From assembly GCA_020351855.1 (NCBI GenBank), contig CP070670.1:244375-277506 (forward strand): a stretch of DNA of 33,132 nt, written 5' to 3'. A program made the position numbers and the translations under genes. A model generated the notes under the pieces. That model ran no database searches, was not told the DNA's origin, and was given only the letters and a program-made list of their open reading frames with translations. This DNA comes from Gemmatimonadota bacterium (GTDB taxonomy: Bacteria; Gemmatimonadota; Gemmatimonadetes; Palauibacterales; Palauibacteraceae). Shown here in pieces: positions 8,444 through 17,075 of the stretch. Position 1 is the stretch's first letter. The number at the start of each line of letters is the position of its first letter.

Positions 8444-8815
8444 TTACCTGCCCCACGGATACCCCATCTCGAAGGCCTCCTCGAAGCTGAAGAGATCCTC
8501 GAAATCCTCCGGCGTATCCGTCGGTTGCTTGATGAGAATGCCTGATTCCACCAGCAAGAATACGACGTTGCCCATGTCGGACGTGGAGTGAATCCCCCAG
8601 TGGTGGAGCACGGTGCGGGCCAGCGGACCGAAGCGGTCCAGTGCGAGGTCCCGCACGGCCTCCGCGAGCTCCGCACCGGACAGGTGCCGGGGACGCTCCA
8701 GCTGCTGCATGCGGTGATGGAGCGCCTCGAGCAGGAACAGGAACGCCGCCTCCGCATAGCGGGGGTTCCGCAGGGCCAGACGGCCGAGCACATCGGTGCC
8801 GGAGGACAGGCTCAT
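8444..8815 (-). CDS. Minf_1886-family protein, function unknown
   Basis: A 123-residue, mostly helical, cytoplasmic protein. It shows the pattern I associate with the Minf_1886 family: an N-terminal YAEAAFLFLLEALHH helix (about 20-34), a RHLSGAEL segment, a RFGPLARTVLHHWGI block (about 61-75), then TSDMGNVVFLLVESG and a C-terminal acidic DFEDLFSFEEAF region. No catalytic motif is apparent, and no function is established for the family that I know of. It lies upstream of the zinc-ribbon gene. Its ATG overlaps the stop of a possible 31-codon upstream frame. The only candidate promoter for this group lies in the 177-base gap upstream. Confidence 0.85.
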   Translation of the reverse strand: MSLSSGTDVLGRLALRNPRYAEAAFLFLLEALHHRMQQLERPRHLSGAELAEAVRDLALDRFGPLARTVLHHWGIHSTSDMGNVVFLLVESGILIKQPTDTPEDFEDLFSFEEAFEMGYPWGR

Positions 8816-8907
8816 CCTGAATCCTCTCGTCTACTTCCCGGACAGCGCGAATTGGCGAGCACGCCCCGCGCGCCTAAGAGCTGAGCGATCAACCTCTTCA
8901 GATCCAC
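8812..8907 (-). CDS. Possible 31-codon leaderless small ORF upstream of the Minf_1886-family gene
   Basis: A GTG at 8907-8905 opens a 31-codon frame, beginning VDLKRLIAQLLGARG, whose TGA stop overlaps the ATG of the Minf_1886-family gene as ATGA. A candidate promoter places the transcription start one to three bases before this GTG, so it could be translated leaderless and coupled to the next gene. No Shine-Dalgarno is present. At this length an open frame in GC-rich DNA can arise by chance, so the call is weak. Confidence 0.22.
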   Translation of the reverse strand: MDLKRLIAQLLGARGVLANSRCPGSRREDSG

Positions 8908-8915
8908 CGCTGCCG

Positions 8916-8944
8916 AATCTCGCGGCCGCGTGATGCACGGTCAA
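8916..8944 (-). promoter_or_regulatory. Candidate promoter for the Minf_1886/zinc-ribbon/nnr group
   Basis: In the 177-base gap between yigZ and the Minf_1886-family gene, the minus strand has TTGACC (8944-8939), exactly 17 bases, then GAGATT (8921-8916). The -35 box and spacing are identical to those of the initiator-tRNA promoter in this window; the -10 box is weaker. No convincing terminator for yigZ was seen in the gap. Confidence 0.45.
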
Positions 8945-8992
8945 GCCCGAGCGCCGTCTCCCGGCCGTTACCGTGCGAAAAGCGACCGTCGG

Positions 8993-9565
8993 TCACTGCG
9001 GCAACAGGACGGGCTCGTCCCTCTCCTCGATACGGATTCGGCCCCCCGTCGCGCTCCTGAGCGCAGCGGTGAGCTCCGTTGCTACAGCGAGCGGCACACC
9101 GACCTCGAGCTCGCTCTGGGACGAGTACTCCTCCCGCAGTCGCACGGCTCCGGCTCCTGCCAGGTGCCGCATCACGACCCCGGTGTCTTCATAGGGGAAT
9201 CGAAGCCGCAGCTTCGCTCCTCGCGCAAAGCGGCGACGCGTCGTGGAGCTCAGTGCCGCTCCGGCGGCCGCCGCGTAGGCCCGGGCGAGTGGACCGGTCC
9301 CCAGCTTCACCCCGCCGAAGTACCGTGTGACCACGACGGCCGTGTCGGTAAGACCGCTGGCCGTGATCGCGTCGAGGACCGGCCGGCCTCCGGTGCCGAA
9401 CGGCTCTCCGTCATCGTCGAACAGCTCGGTTCCGTCCCGGAGGCGGGCGGCCAGCACATGGTGGGTCGCGTCGTGCAGACGCCGCCTCTCGCGGGCCCGG
9501 AAGTCGCGCGCCTCCGAGTCCGACCCGACCGCACGCGCGATGGCCAGGAAGCGGGAACCGCGCAC
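8993..9565 (-). CDS. YigZ/IMPACT-family protein
   Basis: The IMPACT/YigZ family has an N-terminal ribosomal-S5-like domain and a C-terminal ferredoxin-like domain. Eukaryotic IMPACT modulates translation control, while the bacterial role is not settled. The 190 residues show the family core: SRFLAIA, THHVLAARL, DDDGEPFGTGGRPVLDAI, VVVTRYFGGVKLGTGPLARAY and a weaker C-terminal domain (about 120-185). The only canonical start is GTG 9565, but family members normally have about 18 residues before the SRF motif. The frame stays open upstream with family-like sequence, back to a CTG that overlaps the glyA stop, so the true start may be non-canonical. Confidence 0.85.
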   Translation of the reverse strand: MRGSRFLAIARAVGSDSEARDFRARERRRLHDATHHVLAARLRDGTELFDDDGEPFGTGGRPVLDAITASGLTDTAVVVTRYFGGVKLGTGPLARAYAAAAGAALSSTTRRRFARGAKLRLRFPYEDTGVVMRHLAGAGAVRLREEYSSQSELEVGVPLAVATELTAALRSATGGRIRIEERDEPVLLPQ

Positions 9566-9630
9566 ACGGTGCTCGGCGGTGCCCGACTGTGTCGGGATCT
9601 CGAGGAACCCGGCGTCGCGGCCGGGGGAGT

Positions 9631-10944
9631 TCAGCCCGCGGTACCGGCCGGGGCCGGCTCGTACAGCGGAAAGGCCTCACACATCCCCCTCACCTCCTGC
9701 CTTACCCGGTCCACCTCCGAGTCGGCGCCAAGCGCCCTCAGCACCCGGTCGATCAGCTCAGCGATCGACCGCATCTCCGCCGACTCCATCCCGCGCGTGG
9801 TCACGGCGGACGTCCCGATCCGGATGCCCGAGGTGACGAAGGGCGAGCGCGTCTCGAAGGGAACCGTGTTCTTGTTCACCGTGATGCCGGCGTGCTCGAG
9901 CATCTCCTCCGCGTCCTTCCCGGTGAGATCCGTCGTTCGCAGGTCCACGAGCACGATATGCGTGTCGGTGCCGCCGGAGACGAGCCTGTAGCCCCTCTCG
10001 GCCAGAGCCTCGCCGAGGGAGCGCGCATTGTCGACCACCTGCGCCGCGTAGGCTCGGAAACCCTCGCTCTGAGCCTCCCGCAACGCCACCGCCTTGGCCG
10101 CGATCACGTGCATCAGCGGTCCGCCCTGCGTTCCGGGGAAAACGGCCTTGTCGATCGCCTTTGCGTGCCGCTCGAGACAGAGGATCAGTCCCCCGCGCGG
10201 CCCCCGGAGCGTCTTGTGGGTCGTTGTCGTCACAACGTCGGAGTGCGGAACGGGGGACGGATGTACGCCTGCGGCGATCAGACCGGCGATGTGTGCCATG
10301 TCGACCATCAGGATTGCATCCACCTCCCGTGCGATCTCGGCGAACTCCGAGAAGGGGAGCGTGCGGGGGTAGGCACTGGCGCCGGCCACGATCATCGCGG
10401 GACGCTCTCGCTGCGCCGTCTCGCGCACCGCGTCCATATCGACCCACCCATCTTCCTCCCGCACTCCGTAGTCGACGAAGCGGTACAGCTGCCCGCTGAA
10501 GTTGACTGGGGAGCCGTGGGTGAGATGGCCGCCGTGCGACAGATTCATGCCGAGAACGGTGTCGCCTGGATTGAGGAAAGCGAAGTAGGTGGCCATGTTG
10601 GCCTGCGAACCGCTGTGGGGCTGCACGTTCGCGTGCCCAGCACCGAACAGCTCCATGGCGCGCTGTCTTGCCAGGCTCTCGGCCTGATCCACGTATTCGC
10701 AGCCACCGTAATAGCGCCGGTTCGGATAGCCCTCCGCGTACTTGTTGGTGAGCACGGAGCCCATCGCCTCGAGCACCGCAGGCGACACGAAGTTCTCGCT
10801 CGCGATGAGCTCGAGCCCCCGACGCTGTCGGTCCGCTTCACCTTGGATGGCCTGATAGATTTCCGGATCGGTCTCGGCCAGCATGCCGTCCGGAGTCGGC
10901 CAGGAAGGGGCGGTGGCAGCCGTGCCGAATCGTCTCCCGTTCAT
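9631..10944 (-). CDS. glyA: Serine hydroxymethyltransferase
   Basis: GlyA converts serine and tetrahydrofolate to glycine and 5,10-methylene-tetrahydrofolate, the main source of one-carbon units, using PLP. The 437 residues show the fold-type I aminotransferase layout: [11 protein letters not shown] (about 44-54), [15 protein letters not shown] (67-81), [18 protein letters not shown] with Asp215 and His218, and [14 protein letters not shown] with the PLP lysine Lys244. The first 20 residues exceed the usual N-terminus, so ATG 10884 (Met21) is a possible alternative start; neither has a strong Shine-Dalgarno. It follows the Leu/Val/Phe dehydrogenase by 36 bases. Confidence 0.96.
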   Translation of the reverse strand: MNGRRFGTAATAPSWPTPDGMLAETDPEIYQAIQGEADRQRRGLELIASENFVSPAVLEAMGSVLTNKYAEGYPNRRYYGGCEYVDQAESLARQRAMELFGAGHANVQPHSGSQANMATYFAFLNPGDTVLGMNLSHGGHLTHGSPVNFSGQLYRFVDYGVREEDGWVDMDAVRETAQRERPAMIVAGASAYPRTLPFSEFAEIAREVDAILMVDMAHIAGLIAAGVHPSPVPHSDVVTTTTHKTLRGPRGGLILCLERHAKAIDKAVFPGTQGGPLMHVIAAKAVALREAQSEGFRAYAAQVVDNARSLGEALAERGYRLVSGGTDTHIVLVDLRTTDLTGKDAEEMLEHAGITVNKNTVPFETRSPFVTSGIRIGTSAVTTRGMESAEMRSIAELIDRVLRALGADSEVDRVRQEVRGMCEAFPLYEPAPAGTAG

Positions 10945-10980
10945 CTTCGCTCGCAGGTGTAGGGTCGTCTCGTCACTGGT

Positions 10981-12093
10981 TCAGACGTGTGACCGGTGCA
11001 GCCGCGCGACCTGCTCGACGCGTCGCATCGCGAGCCGATCCGCCGCTTCCGCGCTCGTGATCCCCTCCTCCTCCGCCAACTCGAAGATCCGCAGCAGCAC
11101 GCCGTAGATCTCGCCCGCCTTCCGCTTGGACCGATCCAGCGTCCAGCCGACGAGCTCCGAGTACACATTGATCAGGCCGCCCGCGTTGATCACGTAGTCA
11201 GGAGCGTACAGCATCCCGCGCTCCCGCAGCCGGTCATCGTCCTCCTCCGTCTCTAGTTGGTTGTTCGCGGCGCCCGCGATGACGTCCACCCGCAGCTTCG
11301 GGATCGTCCGGCTGTTCAGGACGGCACCCAGCGCGCACGGGGCGAAGATGTCGGCATCGACCTCATAGATCTCCTCGGGATCGACCACCTCGGCGCCAAG
11401 CTCATCGGCTGCCCGATCCACCCGCGTCTGATCGATGTCCGTCACGATCAGCTTCGCACCCTCCTCGACCAGGTTGCGTGCCAGATAGTAGCCCACGTGC
11501 CCCATGCCCTGAATCGCCACGGTCTTGCGCCCCAGGTCATCGTCGCCGTAGCGCTTGAGGGCGCAGGCCTTCATGCCGCGGTACGTGCCGAAGGCGGTCA
11601 CCGGCGATGGGTCGCCGGACCGTCCGAGGATGCCGACGACGTACTCGGTCTCGGTGTGCACGTAGTCCATGTCCTCAACCGTGGTGCCGACGTCCTCGGC
11701 CGTGATGTAGCGTCCACCCAGGCTCTCCACGACGCGGCCGTGGGCCCGCATGATCATCTCGCGGTAATGCGTCTTGTTGTCCCCAATAATCACGGCCTTG
11801 CCGCCCCCGAGATTCAGGCCCGCGATCGCCGCCTTGAAGGTCATGCCGCGGGAGAGCCGGAGAACGTCGATCAGGGCATCCATGTCCGTCGCGTAATCCC
11901 AGAACCGCGTGCCGCCGAGGGCCGGGCCGAGGGTCGTATCGTGAATCGCGACGATCCCTCTGTAGCCGCAGGAGGGCTCGTAGCTGAAGACGACTTGCTC
12001 GTGGCCGTGCTCGGCGAACATGTCGAACAGCTGCGGCTTGTCGAAGCCCGCAACCTCGACGAACTCGTCGATCCGAACGTCCGTATGACTCAC
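10981..12093 (-). CDS. Leu/Val/Phe-type amino acid dehydrogenase
   Basis: Members of this family oxidatively deaminate branched-chain or aromatic amino acids to 2-oxo acids using NAD. The 370-residue protein carries the ELFV signature region: ALGGTRFWDY (59-68), then SRGMTFKAAIAGLNLGGGKA with Lys87 and Lys99 at the expected substrate and catalytic positions, a Rossmann GMGHVG (196-201), and APCALGAVLN and IAGAANNQL blocks. Length and motifs fit leucine dehydrogenase best; valine or phenylalanine use cannot be excluded. Its ATG overlaps the acyl-CoA dehydrogenase stop as ATGA, so the two are translationally coupled, consistent with a role in feeding branched-chain acyl-CoA breakdown. Confidence 0.92.
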   Translation of the reverse strand: MSHTDVRIDEFVEVAGFDKPQLFDMFAEHGHEQVVFSYEPSCGYRGIVAIHDTTLGPALGGTRFWDYATDMDALIDVLRLSRGMTFKAAIAGLNLGGGKAVIIGDNKTHYREMIMRAHGRVVESLGGRYITAEDVGTTVEDMDYVHTETEYVVGILGRSGDPSPVTAFGTYRGMKACALKRYGDDDLGRKTVAIQGMGHVGYYLARNLVEEGAKLIVTDIDQTRVDRAADELGAEVVDPEEIYEVDADIFAPCALGAVLNSRTIPKLRVDVIAGAANNQLETEEDDDRLRERGMLYAPDYVINAGGLINVYSELVGWTLDRSKRKAGEIYGVLLRIFELAEEEGITSAEAADRLAMRRVEQVARLHRSHV

Positions 12094-13277
12094 TGGGCTC
12101 TATCCCTTTCTCGGTGAAGCTGCCCCGCGATGATCCAGCGGTGGATCTCGCTCGTGCCCTCGTAAATCTCCGTGATCTTAGAGTCGCGGAACAGGCGTTC
12201 CACCGGATACTCGCGGCTGTAGCCGTAGCCGCCGAACACCTGGACGGCCTGCCGGGCGATCCACACGGCCGCCTCGCTCGCCACGAGCTTGGCGGTGGAG
12301 GACAGGCGCCGGCTTCGCGGATCCCCCATCGAGTAGGCCCGTCCCGCCCGCTCCAACGTGGCGAGCGCCGATTCATAGCGCTGCGCCATGTCCGCCAGCT
12401 TGAATGCCATCCCCTGGAAAGACCCGATCCTGGCGCCGAACTGGCTTCTCTCCTCACTGTAGTCGAGGGCGTGCTCCAGGGCGGCCTTCGCGATCCCGAC
12501 GGCCTGGGCCGCGATCCCCAGGCGGCCGCCCTCCAGGGCGGCCAGCGCATAGCGAAAGCCGCTGTCGGGCTCCCCGATCAGGTGTTCGGGCCCCAACCGC
12601 ATCCCTTCCAGCGCCACCTCCACGGTCTCCGAGCCTCGCAGGCCCATCTTCCTTTCTTTCTTGCTCGGCCGATAGCCCGGCGTGTCCGTCGGTACGATGA
12701 AGGCTCCGATCCCACTCGTTCCACGGCGATCATCGGGGGTGTCGGTGCGGGCGAACAGCAGAACGAGATCGGCCGAGGCGCCGTTCGTCACCCACGTCTT
12801 GGCGCCCTCCAGGATCCAGTGCTCCCCTTCACGCGTCGCCTGGGAGGTCAGGCTGGCCGCGTCGCTGCCCGAGCCCGCCTCCGAGAGCGAGAAGGCCCCC
12901 AGGAGCTCGCCGCGGGCCATCGGCTTGAGCCAGCGCTCCTTCTGCTCCTCCGTGCCATGGCGCAGGAGGATCTGGGTCGGAAGCGAGTTGTGCACGCTCA
13001 TCGACACGGATACGGATGGGTCTCCCCAAGAGATCTCGACGAGCGAATAGAGGTACGTCAGCATGTCCAGGCCCAGACCGTCGTACTCCTCCGGCACCAG
13101 CATGCCGAGGAAGCCGAGCTGACCGAGCTTGTCCACCGCTGCCCGGTCGAAGCGGTCCTCCTCTTCGTCCCGCCGCGCGGCCAGCGGTCTGAGCTCCGAC
13201 TCGGCAAATGACCGGGCGAGCTCGCAGATCTGCCGCTGCTCCTCGGTGAGGTCGATTCCGAGCGTCGCCTGTAACAT
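12090..13277 (-). CDS. Acyl-CoA dehydrogenase
   Basis: This FAD enzyme makes the alpha-beta double bond in acyl-CoA thioesters and passes electrons to ETF. The 395 residues match the family's typical length. They show an N-terminal helical domain (LTEEQRQICELARSFAE), a middle beta domain with FSLSEAGSGSDAASL and TWVTNGASADL, and a C-terminal helical domain with RSQFGARIGSFQGMAFKLADM, VQVFGGYGYSREYPVER and EIYEGTSEI, where Glu373 aligns with the catalytic base of short-chain enzymes. ATG 13277 is chosen because it lies just past the Hbd stop; longer in-frame starts would run into hbd. Short-chain, butyryl or isovaleryl substrates are all possible. Confidence 0.93.
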   Translation of the reverse strand: MLQATLGIDLTEEQRQICELARSFAESELRPLAARRDEEEDRFDRAAVDKLGQLGFLGMLVPEEYDGLGLDMLTYLYSLVEISWGDPSVSVSMSVHNSLPTQILLRHGTEEQKERWLKPMARGELLGAFSLSEAGSGSDAASLTSQATREGEHWILEGAKTWVTNGASADLVLLFARTDTPDDRRGTSGIGAFIVPTDTPGYRPSKKERKMGLRGSETVEVALEGMRLGPEHLIGEPDSGFRYALAALEGGRLGIAAQAVGIAKAALEHALDYSEERSQFGARIGSFQGMAFKLADMAQRYESALATLERAGRAYSMGDPRSRRLSSTAKLVASEAAVWIARQAVQVFGGYGYSREYPVERLFRDSKITEIYEGTSEIHRWIIAGQLHRERDRAQ

Positions 13278-13285
13278 TTCGGGCG

Positions 13286-14155
13286 TCAGCCCTCTGCGTA
13301 CGAGTAGAAACCGCGGCCGCTCTTGCGGCCCAGGCGTCCGGCGGCCACGTACTTCTTCAGCAGCGGACATGGGCGGTACTTGTCGTCGCCAAGGTCACGC
13401 TGGAGCACCTCGCAGATCAAGAGGCAGGTGTCCAGGCCCACCAGGTCGGCAAGGGCCAGCGGCCCCATCGGGTGGTTCATGCCCAGTTTCATGACCGTGT
13501 CGATCGCCTCCGCTTCCGCCACGCCCTCCATCAGACAGTAGACGGCCTCGTTGACCATCGGCATGAGAATGCGGTTCGACACGAAGCCCGGGAAGTCGTT
13601 CACCTCCACGGGCGTCTTCCCCAGCCGCTCGCACAGGGCGACGGTGCGGCTGGTCGTCGCATCGCTCGTCTCGAGCCCCCGGATAACCTCCACGAGCTGC
13701 ATGACCGGCACCGGATTCATGAAGTGCATTCCGATCACGCGCTCCGGCGCGCTCCCGGAGGAAGCGATCTCGGTGATCGAGATGGAGCTCGTGTTGCTGG
13801 CCAGGATGGCCTCAGGCGAACACACGTCGGCAAGCCGCCTGAACATGTCGTGCTTGAGCTCTGCGCGCTCCGGCACCGCCTCGACGACCACTTGCGCGTC
13901 CGCCAGCTCGGCCAGGTCGGTGGAGACCCTTATCCGGGCCAGCGCGTCCTCCGCCTCGCTCGCCGCGATCTTCTCCTTCTTGACCTGGCGCCCCAGATTC
14001 CGCTCGATCGTGGCGATGGCGCCGCTGAGCGCCGCTTCGTCCACATCCACCAGAACGACGTCGATCCCCGCTGTCGCGAAGACGTGGGCGATCCCGTTGC
14101 CCATCGTGCCGGCGCCCACGACGCCCGCTCTGCTCGTGCTCTCTTCCCCGGACAC
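13286..14155 (-). CDS. hbd: 3-hydroxyacyl-CoA (3-hydroxybutyryl-CoA) dehydrogenase
   Basis: Hbd interconverts 3-hydroxyacyl-CoA and 3-oxoacyl-CoA with NAD(P). The 289-residue stand-alone form shows the N-terminal Rossmann motif [10 protein letters not shown] (14-23), [10 protein letters not shown], the catalytic-histidine motif [12 protein letters not shown], and a C-terminal helical domain with [16 protein letters not shown] and [16 protein letters not shown]. It starts with GTG, with GGAG seven bases upstream. Three bases separate it from the CPBP gene, and eight from the acyl-CoA dehydrogenase. With thiolase and acyl-CoA dehydrogenase in the same run it supplies the redox step of beta-oxidation or of butyrate-type synthesis; direction cannot be told from sequence. 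Confidence 0.95.
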   Translation of the reverse strand: MSGEESTSRAGVVGAGTMGNGIAHVFATAGIDVVLVDVDEAALSGAIATIERNLGRQVKKEKIAASEAEDALARIRVSTDLAELADAQVVVEAVPERAELKHDMFRRLADVCSPEAILASNTSSISITEIASSGSAPERVIGMHFMNPVPVMQLVEVIRGLETSDATTSRTVALCERLGKTPVEVNDFPGFVSNRILMPMVNEAVYCLMEGVAEAEAIDTVMKLGMNHPMGPLALADLVGLDTCLLICEVLQRDLGDDKYRPCPLLKKYVAAGRLGRKSGRGFYSYAEG

Positions 14156-14158
14156 GTC

Positions 14159-15193
14159 TCAGCTCCTCTCGTTGATCGCCCGGCCCGAGCCGGGCGCCCG
14201 AATCTCCCCTTCGCTCCTCGCGCCTCCAACCATCGGCTCCCGTCCTTCCGGCCGATCGCCCGACCCTGACACAGCTCGGGCACGTCGCCGCACGGCCGGC
14301 GGCCGCAACGCGAGCACCCGCAGGGAGGGTCTGAGCCTCCCGGTCGCCATCACCCAGACCAGTCCCGCCAGGGTCACCCCGGTGACGATCCACCCGCCCT
14401 CGGGTCCGAACGCCCCGCCGGTGAGCGAGCCGCGGCCCGTTACGATCGCGTCGAAGCCCGGGGTGTCCAGAGCGAAGCCCGGTACCGATCCGTCCAGACC
14501 GCTCACCGGCAGGTCGGCCCCGACGCCCATCGCCCAGTTCCAGCCGAAGTGGATGCCGGTGACGAACCAGAGGTTCATGGTGCGCCAGAACGCCGCCCCC
14601 AAAAGCAATCCCGCTAGCCCGATGTTCAGCAGACCGCGTCCGGAAACATGCGGGTTGAGCGCATGGAGGGCGGCGAAGACGACAGCCATGAGAACGACGG
14701 CGGCCATCCCTCCGGCCACTTCCGCGACCAGCTGAAAGGGGTAACCCCTCAGCAGCAGTTCCTCGGTCAGCGCGGCAGCCGCCAGGAAGGCGCTCAGCTC
14801 GAGCAGCACACCGATCGCCCTCCAGGCGCCGGTCGGCGTGGCCTTCCAGGCGAGGGCCCCGATCGCCACCATCACGAGCACGGCTCCCGCGATCAGCAGG
14901 ACGCCCACCAGCGTCCCCCTGGCCATGGCGCCGGGGACGAGACGGTCCACCGGAAGGCCCAGCGCGGCCAGAGGCCTGCCCTCGAGGCGCTCCATGAGCA
15001 GCCAGCTGGCCGCGAGCGCTGCGGCGAGTGGCATGAGGATCGTCCAGCGCTCCGGCCACATCCCCGTGGCCCAGGGCGCGTTGAGCCACGTGGCCAGCTG
15101 GCCCAACACGAACAGGAAGGCCAGGAAGGCGAGGATGAACAGCCCGAGCCGCCAGCCAGCACGGACCCGCCCCGCCGACCCTCGCAGGATCAC
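14159..15193 (-). CDS. CPBP-family intramembrane metalloprotease
   Basis: This 344-residue polytopic membrane protein belongs to the CPBP (Rce1/Abi) family of glutamate-type intramembrane proteases. About eight hydrophobic segments are visible. The catalytic motifs are present: EELLLRG (Glu144, Glu145, Arg149), FAALHALN (His177) and HFGWN (His215). The C-terminal roughly 40 residues are polar and probably cytoplasmic. GTG 15193 is chosen because GGGGAG lies seven bases upstream; earlier in-frame starts would overlap bioY. Target and physiological role are unknown; bacterial members include bacteriocin-immunity and membrane-protein maturation factors. Its position inside an acyl-CoA gene run gives no clear hint. 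Confidence 0.9.
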   Translation of the reverse strand: MILRGSAGRVRAGWRLGLFILAFLAFLFVLGQLATWLNAPWATGMWPERWTILMPLAAALAASWLLMERLEGRPLAALGLPVDRLVPGAMARGTLVGVLLIAGAVLVMVAIGALAWKATPTGAWRAIGVLLELSAFLAAAALTEELLLRGYPFQLVAEVAGGMAAVVLMAVVFAALHALNPHVSGRGLLNIGLAGLLLGAAFWRTMNLWFVTGIHFGWNWAMGVGADLPVSGLDGSVPGFALDTPGFDAIVTGRGSLTGGAFGPEGGWIVTGVTLAGLVWVMATGRLRPSLRVLALRPPAVRRRARAVSGSGDRPEGREPMVGGARSEGEIRAPGSGRAINERS

Positions 15194-15221
15194 GGAGGCA
15201 CTCCCCGAATCGTCCCTCCCG

Positions 15222-15794
15222 CTAGCGGAGTGCCCGGCGGAGTGGGCCTCGCAGACGGCTGCCCACGAGGACGACCAGCGCAAGCTTGAGCACGTCGCCG
15301 GGCAGGAAGGGCATCAGGCCGCTCGCCGCCGGCATCCCCATCCCCAAGACGTACAGCCAGGACAGGCCCGCGAGGTGGATGAACGCCAGTCCGAGCAATG
15401 CCCCGGCCGTCATCGCAGCCGCACGCGACGAGCGCACGGTCGCCGCGCCCGCGATGGCCGCGGCGACCGGAAACGCCAGTAGATACCCTCCCGTGGGTCC
15501 GAGCAGGTACGCAGCACCGCCTCCCGCGGCAAACACCGGAAGTCCGGCCATTCCCGCCGCCAGGTACGCCAGCTGGCTGTACGCCCCGAGCCGCGGCCCC
15601 AAACAGATCCCCGCGAGGAGTACCCCGAAGACCTGCAGGGTGAAGGGAACGGCGATGCCGGGCAGGGGAACGGCAAGCCGCGCCCCGCCAGCCGTCAACG
15701 CCGCAAAAAGCAGGACCGCCAGGATCCTCGCCAAGCTACGTCGACTTTCCAGGCCTTGATCCCTCGATGTAGTTGTCGAATCAGCTGTTATCAT
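15222..15794 (-). CDS. bioY: Biotin ECF transporter S component BioY
   Basis: BioY binds biotin in the membrane and imports it, alone or with the EcfA/A'/T energising module (not encoded here). The 190-residue protein has about six hydrophobic segments and the conserved features VPFTLQVFGVLLAG, LGPRLGAYSQLAYL, GLPVFAAGGG and GPTGGYLLAFP. ATG 15794 gives the family's usual length and lies eight bases after the thiolase stop; there is no Shine-Dalgarno, and the start codon sits inside a perfect palindrome. Biotin import would support acetyl-CoA or propionyl-CoA carboxylases connected with the acyl-CoA genes around it. Confidence 0.92.
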   Translation of the reverse strand: MITADSTTTSRDQGLESRRSLARILAVLLFAALTAGGARLAVPLPGIAVPFTLQVFGVLLAGICLGPRLGAYSQLAYLAAGMAGLPVFAAGGGAAYLLGPTGGYLLAFPVAAAIAGAATVRSSRAAAMTAGALLGLAFIHLAGLSWLYVLGMGMPAASGLMPFLPGDVLKLALVVLVGSRLRGPLRRALR

Positions 15795-15802
15795 CGATGA
15801 TA
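15789..15802. promoter_or_regulatory. Perfect 14-bp palindrome over the bioY start, possible operator
   Basis: TATCATCGATGATA reads the same on both strands and contains the bioY ATG (15794-15792). Two further symmetric base pairs flank it beyond one mismatched position. It begins right after the thiolase stop and stands out as AT-rich. It resembles the symmetric operators of GntR-type regulators but does not match the BirA operator I know; a BioR-like site is only loosely similar. Confidence 0.35.
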
Positions 15803-17011
15803 TCACACGAGTTCGATGCTCATCGCCACCGCGTTTCCGCCCCCCAGGCACAGCGTCGCCAGGCCCTTCCCGGCACCGCGATCCCGCATCGCGTGCACGA
15901 GCGTCGTCAGGATGCGGGCCCCGGAGGCCCCGATCGGATGCCCAAGCGCGACTGCCCCGCCCCGCACGTTCACGCGCTCCCAGTCGACGCCCAACTCACG
16001 TCCGTCGGCAAGGACCTGGACCGCGAACGCCTCGTTCATCTCGACGAGATCATAGTCCGCCACCGTCGTGCCCTCGGACTCCATGAGCTTCCGTACGGCA
16101 ACGACCGGGGCGAAGAACAGGTCTCGAGGAGCCGTCGCGCCCACCGAATATGCCGAGATCCGCGCGAGGATGTCCAGACCGTTCGCTTCGGCAAACGCCT
16201 CGGACGTGATCACCGTCGCCGCCGCCCCGTCGTTCAGTCCGGGGGCGTTGCCCGCCGTGACCGTGAGCTCCTGCACCTCCGGTGGAGCATCGGCTCCGAA
16301 GGCCGGCCGAAGCTTGCCCAGCGCCTGCAGAGAAGTGTCGCGGCGCGGCGGCTCGTCCGTGTCCACGATGTTGGGGCCCTTGCGGCCCGGCACCTCCACG
16401 GGAACGATCTCGGCCGCGAAGGCGCCCTCGTCGATCGCCTGGATGGCCTTCGTGTGGCTTTGCACCGCGAACTCGTCCTGCTCCTCGCGAGTGATGTGAG
16501 CTTTCATGGCCGTATACTCCGCGTACCCGCCCATGTGACACTCCCCGAACGAACACCAGAGCCCGTCGTTGATCAGCCCATCGATCACCTGGCGATCTCC
16601 GAACTTCACGCCCTCCCGGTAGCCCCTCACGAGGTACGGGGCGTTCGACATCGATTCCATCCCTCCCGCCACGATCACCTGATTGTCCCCCGCACGTATC
16701 GCCTGGGCTGCAAGCATCGCTGCCTTCAACCCGGACCCGCACACCTTGTTGATCGTCACGGCCGGAACGGTCTCCGGAATGCCGCCGAGAAGGGCCGCCT
16801 GCCTGGCCGGGGCCTGGCCGACCCCTGCCTGCACGACATTCCCCATGATCACGTCCTGGATCGCCTCCGCGGGAACGCCCGACCGCTCGACCGCGGCCGC
16901 GATCGCCTTCCCGCCGAGTTGCGGCGCCGTTAGCGGCGCGAGCCCTCCCAGGAACCGGCCCGTCGGCAAGCGGGCCGCGCTGACGATCACCGCGCTTCGC
17001 TCTTTATCCAT
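15803..17011 (-). CDS. Acetyl-CoA acetyltransferase (thiolase)
   Basis: Thiolase either condenses two acetyl-CoA to acetoacetyl-CoA or cleaves 3-oxoacyl-CoA. The 402 residues show the nucleophile motif NKVCGSGLKA (Cys91), AGGMESMSNAPY, the substrate-loop region with HMGGYAEYTA, NEAFAVQ, GGAVALGHPIGASGARI with the catalytic His, and the second cysteine in CLGGGNA. Length and motifs fit the biosynthetic PhaA/AtoB-like type. ATG 17011 is preferred, with GGTGA just upstream; a GTG three codons earlier is possible. It lies 64 bases after the MBL-fold gene and eight before bioY. Confidence 0.95.
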   Translation of the reverse strand: MDKERSAVIVSAARLPTGRFLGGLAPLTAPQLGGKAIAAAVERSGVPAEAIQDVIMGNVVQAGVGQAPARQAALLGGIPETVPAVTINKVCGSGLKAAMLAAQAIRAGDNQVIVAGGMESMSNAPYLVRGYREGVKFGDRQVIDGLINDGLWCSFGECHMGGYAEYTAMKAHITREEQDEFAVQSHTKAIQAIDEGAFAAEIVPVEVPGRKGPNIVDTDEPPRRDTSLQALGKLRPAFGADAPPEVQELTVTAGNAPGLNDGAAATVITSEAFAEANGLDILARISAYSVGATAPRDLFFAPVVAVRKLMESEGTTVADYDLVEMNEAFAVQVLADGRELGVDWERVNVRGGAVALGHPIGASGARILTTLVHAMRDRGAGKGLATLCLGGGNAVAMSIELV

Positions 17012-17075
17012 GGTTCTCACCGTCCTTCACATGGAATGCTGTACTTCCTCCGATTCCTGCGACCCGGCTCGCGGA

